A DNA stretch of 64,000 nt from BJGV01 sp964194745 (GTDB taxonomy: Bacteria; Pseudomonadota; Gammaproteobacteria; Burkholderiales; Nitrosomonadaceae): the NCBI GenBank assembly GCA_965248035.1, contig OZ252054.1, positions 2,108,001 to 2,172,000 on the forward strand. Reading direction: 5' to 3'. This document shows positions 63,357 through 64,000 of the stretch, piece by piece (within the stretch, counting starts at the first letter, position 1; each line of letters begins with the position of its first letter). The translations under genes and the position numbers were made by a program. The notes under the pieces are model-generated. The model did no database searches. It was not told the DNA's origin and saw only the letters and a list, made by a program, of their open reading frames with translations.

Positions 63357-64000
63357 AATGCCGCCATTGTAGTGCAGAGCTAGAGTTGACATTAATTGAT
63401 CTTGGCAACGCGCCGCCATCAAATGCCTATCTGACTGAATCAACCCCTCGTGTTCCAGAAAAATGGTTCCCGCTGAGAGTGCTAGTTTGTACTGAATGCT
63501 GGCTTGTTCAAACGGAGGACTATGCGGGAATAGAAGAGCTTTTTGATGCCGAGTATGCCTATTTCAGTTCATTTGCCATTACTTGGCTACGACATGCTGA
63601 GCGTTATGTAACTGAAATGATCGAGCGGTTTGAGTTAAACGCAAGCTCAAATGTAATCGAAGTTGCCGCGAATGATGGATATCTATTGCAGTATGTAAAG
63701 GCTAAAGGTATCCCATGCATTGGCATAGAGCCTACCGCAAGTACTGCGGCAGCGGCGTGTAAAAAGGGGATCACTATCATTGGGGAATTCTTCGGGCCCC
63801 AGCTTGCTAGAAAGTTGGTTACCCAGGGTAAGCAGGCAGATTTAGTGGTTGCTAACAATGTACTGGCTCATGTGCCGGATATTAACGGTTTCGTACAGGG
63901 CTTCACCCAATTACTTAAACCACAAGGAGTTGCCACGTTTGAGTTTCCGCATCTTATGCGTCTCGTGGAACAAACACAATTTGATACGATTTATCACGAG
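63353..64000 (+). CDS. Sugar C-methyltransferase (class I SAM), partial
   Basis: The frame is open to the window end (216 codons seen). The TTG start overlaps the previous stop; GGAG about eight bases upstream supports it. An N-terminal zinc-binding domain has CRHC and CTEC pairs, followed by the SAM-binding segment NVIEVAANDGYLLQYVKAKG near residue 101. NNVLAHVPDINGFVQGFTQL is typical of the NDP-sugar C-methyltransferase family (TylCIII/EvaC/NovU type). It would add a branch methyl to the CDP-keto sugar. The C-terminal part is outside the window. Confidence 0.9.
   Translation, partial: MKCRHCSAELELTLIDLGNAPPSNAYLTESTPRVPEKWFPLRVLVCTECWLVQTEDYAGIEELFDAEYAYFSSFAITWLRHAERYVTEMIERFELNASSNVIEVAANDGYLLQYVKAKGIPCIGIEPTASTAAAACKKGITIIGEFFGPQLARKLVTQGKQADLVVANNVLAHVPDINGFVQGFTQLLKPQGVATFEFPHLMRLVEQTQFDTIYHE

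Overview
The window looks like chromosomal backbone DNA of a free-living or formerly free-living betaproteobacterium, most like the Nitrosomonadales (Nitrosomonas or Gallionella-type relatives). This is inferred from gene order: rpoE-rseA-rseB-degP, lepA-lepB-DUF4845-rnc-era-recO-pdxJ-acpS-nagZ, pilC-pilD-coaE-zapD-yacG, and uvrA divergent from an MFS gene and ssb. Base composition looks moderately AT-rich, with very AT-rich intergenic stretches (judged by eye, not computed). No tRNA, rRNA, CRISPR array, insertion sequence or prophage was recognised.

Layout. 1-4.2 kb: end of a DinG/YoaA-type helicase gene, then ygfZ and nadB on the minus strand. 4.5-16.4 kb: a long plus-strand run comprising the sigma-E envelope-stress operon with its periplasmic protease, a small thioredoxin-fold protein, and the lepA-to-nagZ block for translation, secretion, RNA processing and cofactors. 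16.8-25.8 kb: tusA, argJ, a Nudix/thiamine-phosphate-synthase fusion, then the minus-strand pilC-pilD-coaE-zapD-yacG group, a CorC-type transporter and a CcsA/YpjD-like membrane protein. 25.8-31.3 kb: ffh, a broken DUF192 gene, dut, coaBC, rpmB-rpmG and a fatty-acid desaturase. 31.3-46.5 kb: an unknown membrane-anchored protein, tesA divergent from ybbA-ybbP, ssb-MFS divergent from uvrA-glycerate kinase, phoB-phoR and cysM. 46.7-57 kb: a PolB-like exonuclease, a BI-1 protein, a Sel1 lipoprotein, an orphan sugar O-methyltransferase, glnA, a rhodanese, uppP, thiC with a TPP riboswitch, and a Pcm-like methyltransferase. 57-64 kb: a broken tolC followed by a surface-sugar locus. In that locus the GDP-fucose genes gmd and fcl are broken, but the CDP-sugar genes rfbF-rfbG-epimerase-C-methyltransferase are open.

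The main unexpected signal is gene decay. Five genes carry small inactivating lesions that show clearly when the neighbouring reading frames are joined: pilC (TGA at a conserved Trp), a DUF192 gene (2-nt loss), tolC (about 4-nt loss), gmd (1-nt loss plus TAG at a conserved Tyr) and fcl (1-nt loss in a T run). All five encode envelope, surface or exported functions, while the housekeeping genes are intact. Either the lineage is losing surface structures (type IV pili, TolC export, GDP-fucose glycans), or the assembly holds errors. The mix of substitutions and non-homopolymer deletions argues against errors alone. I found no clearly novel multi-gene system. The best candidates for undescribed biology are the possible translational restart in pilC, the unknown 418-residue protein, and the CDP-linked branched-sugar operon that runs off the window edge.
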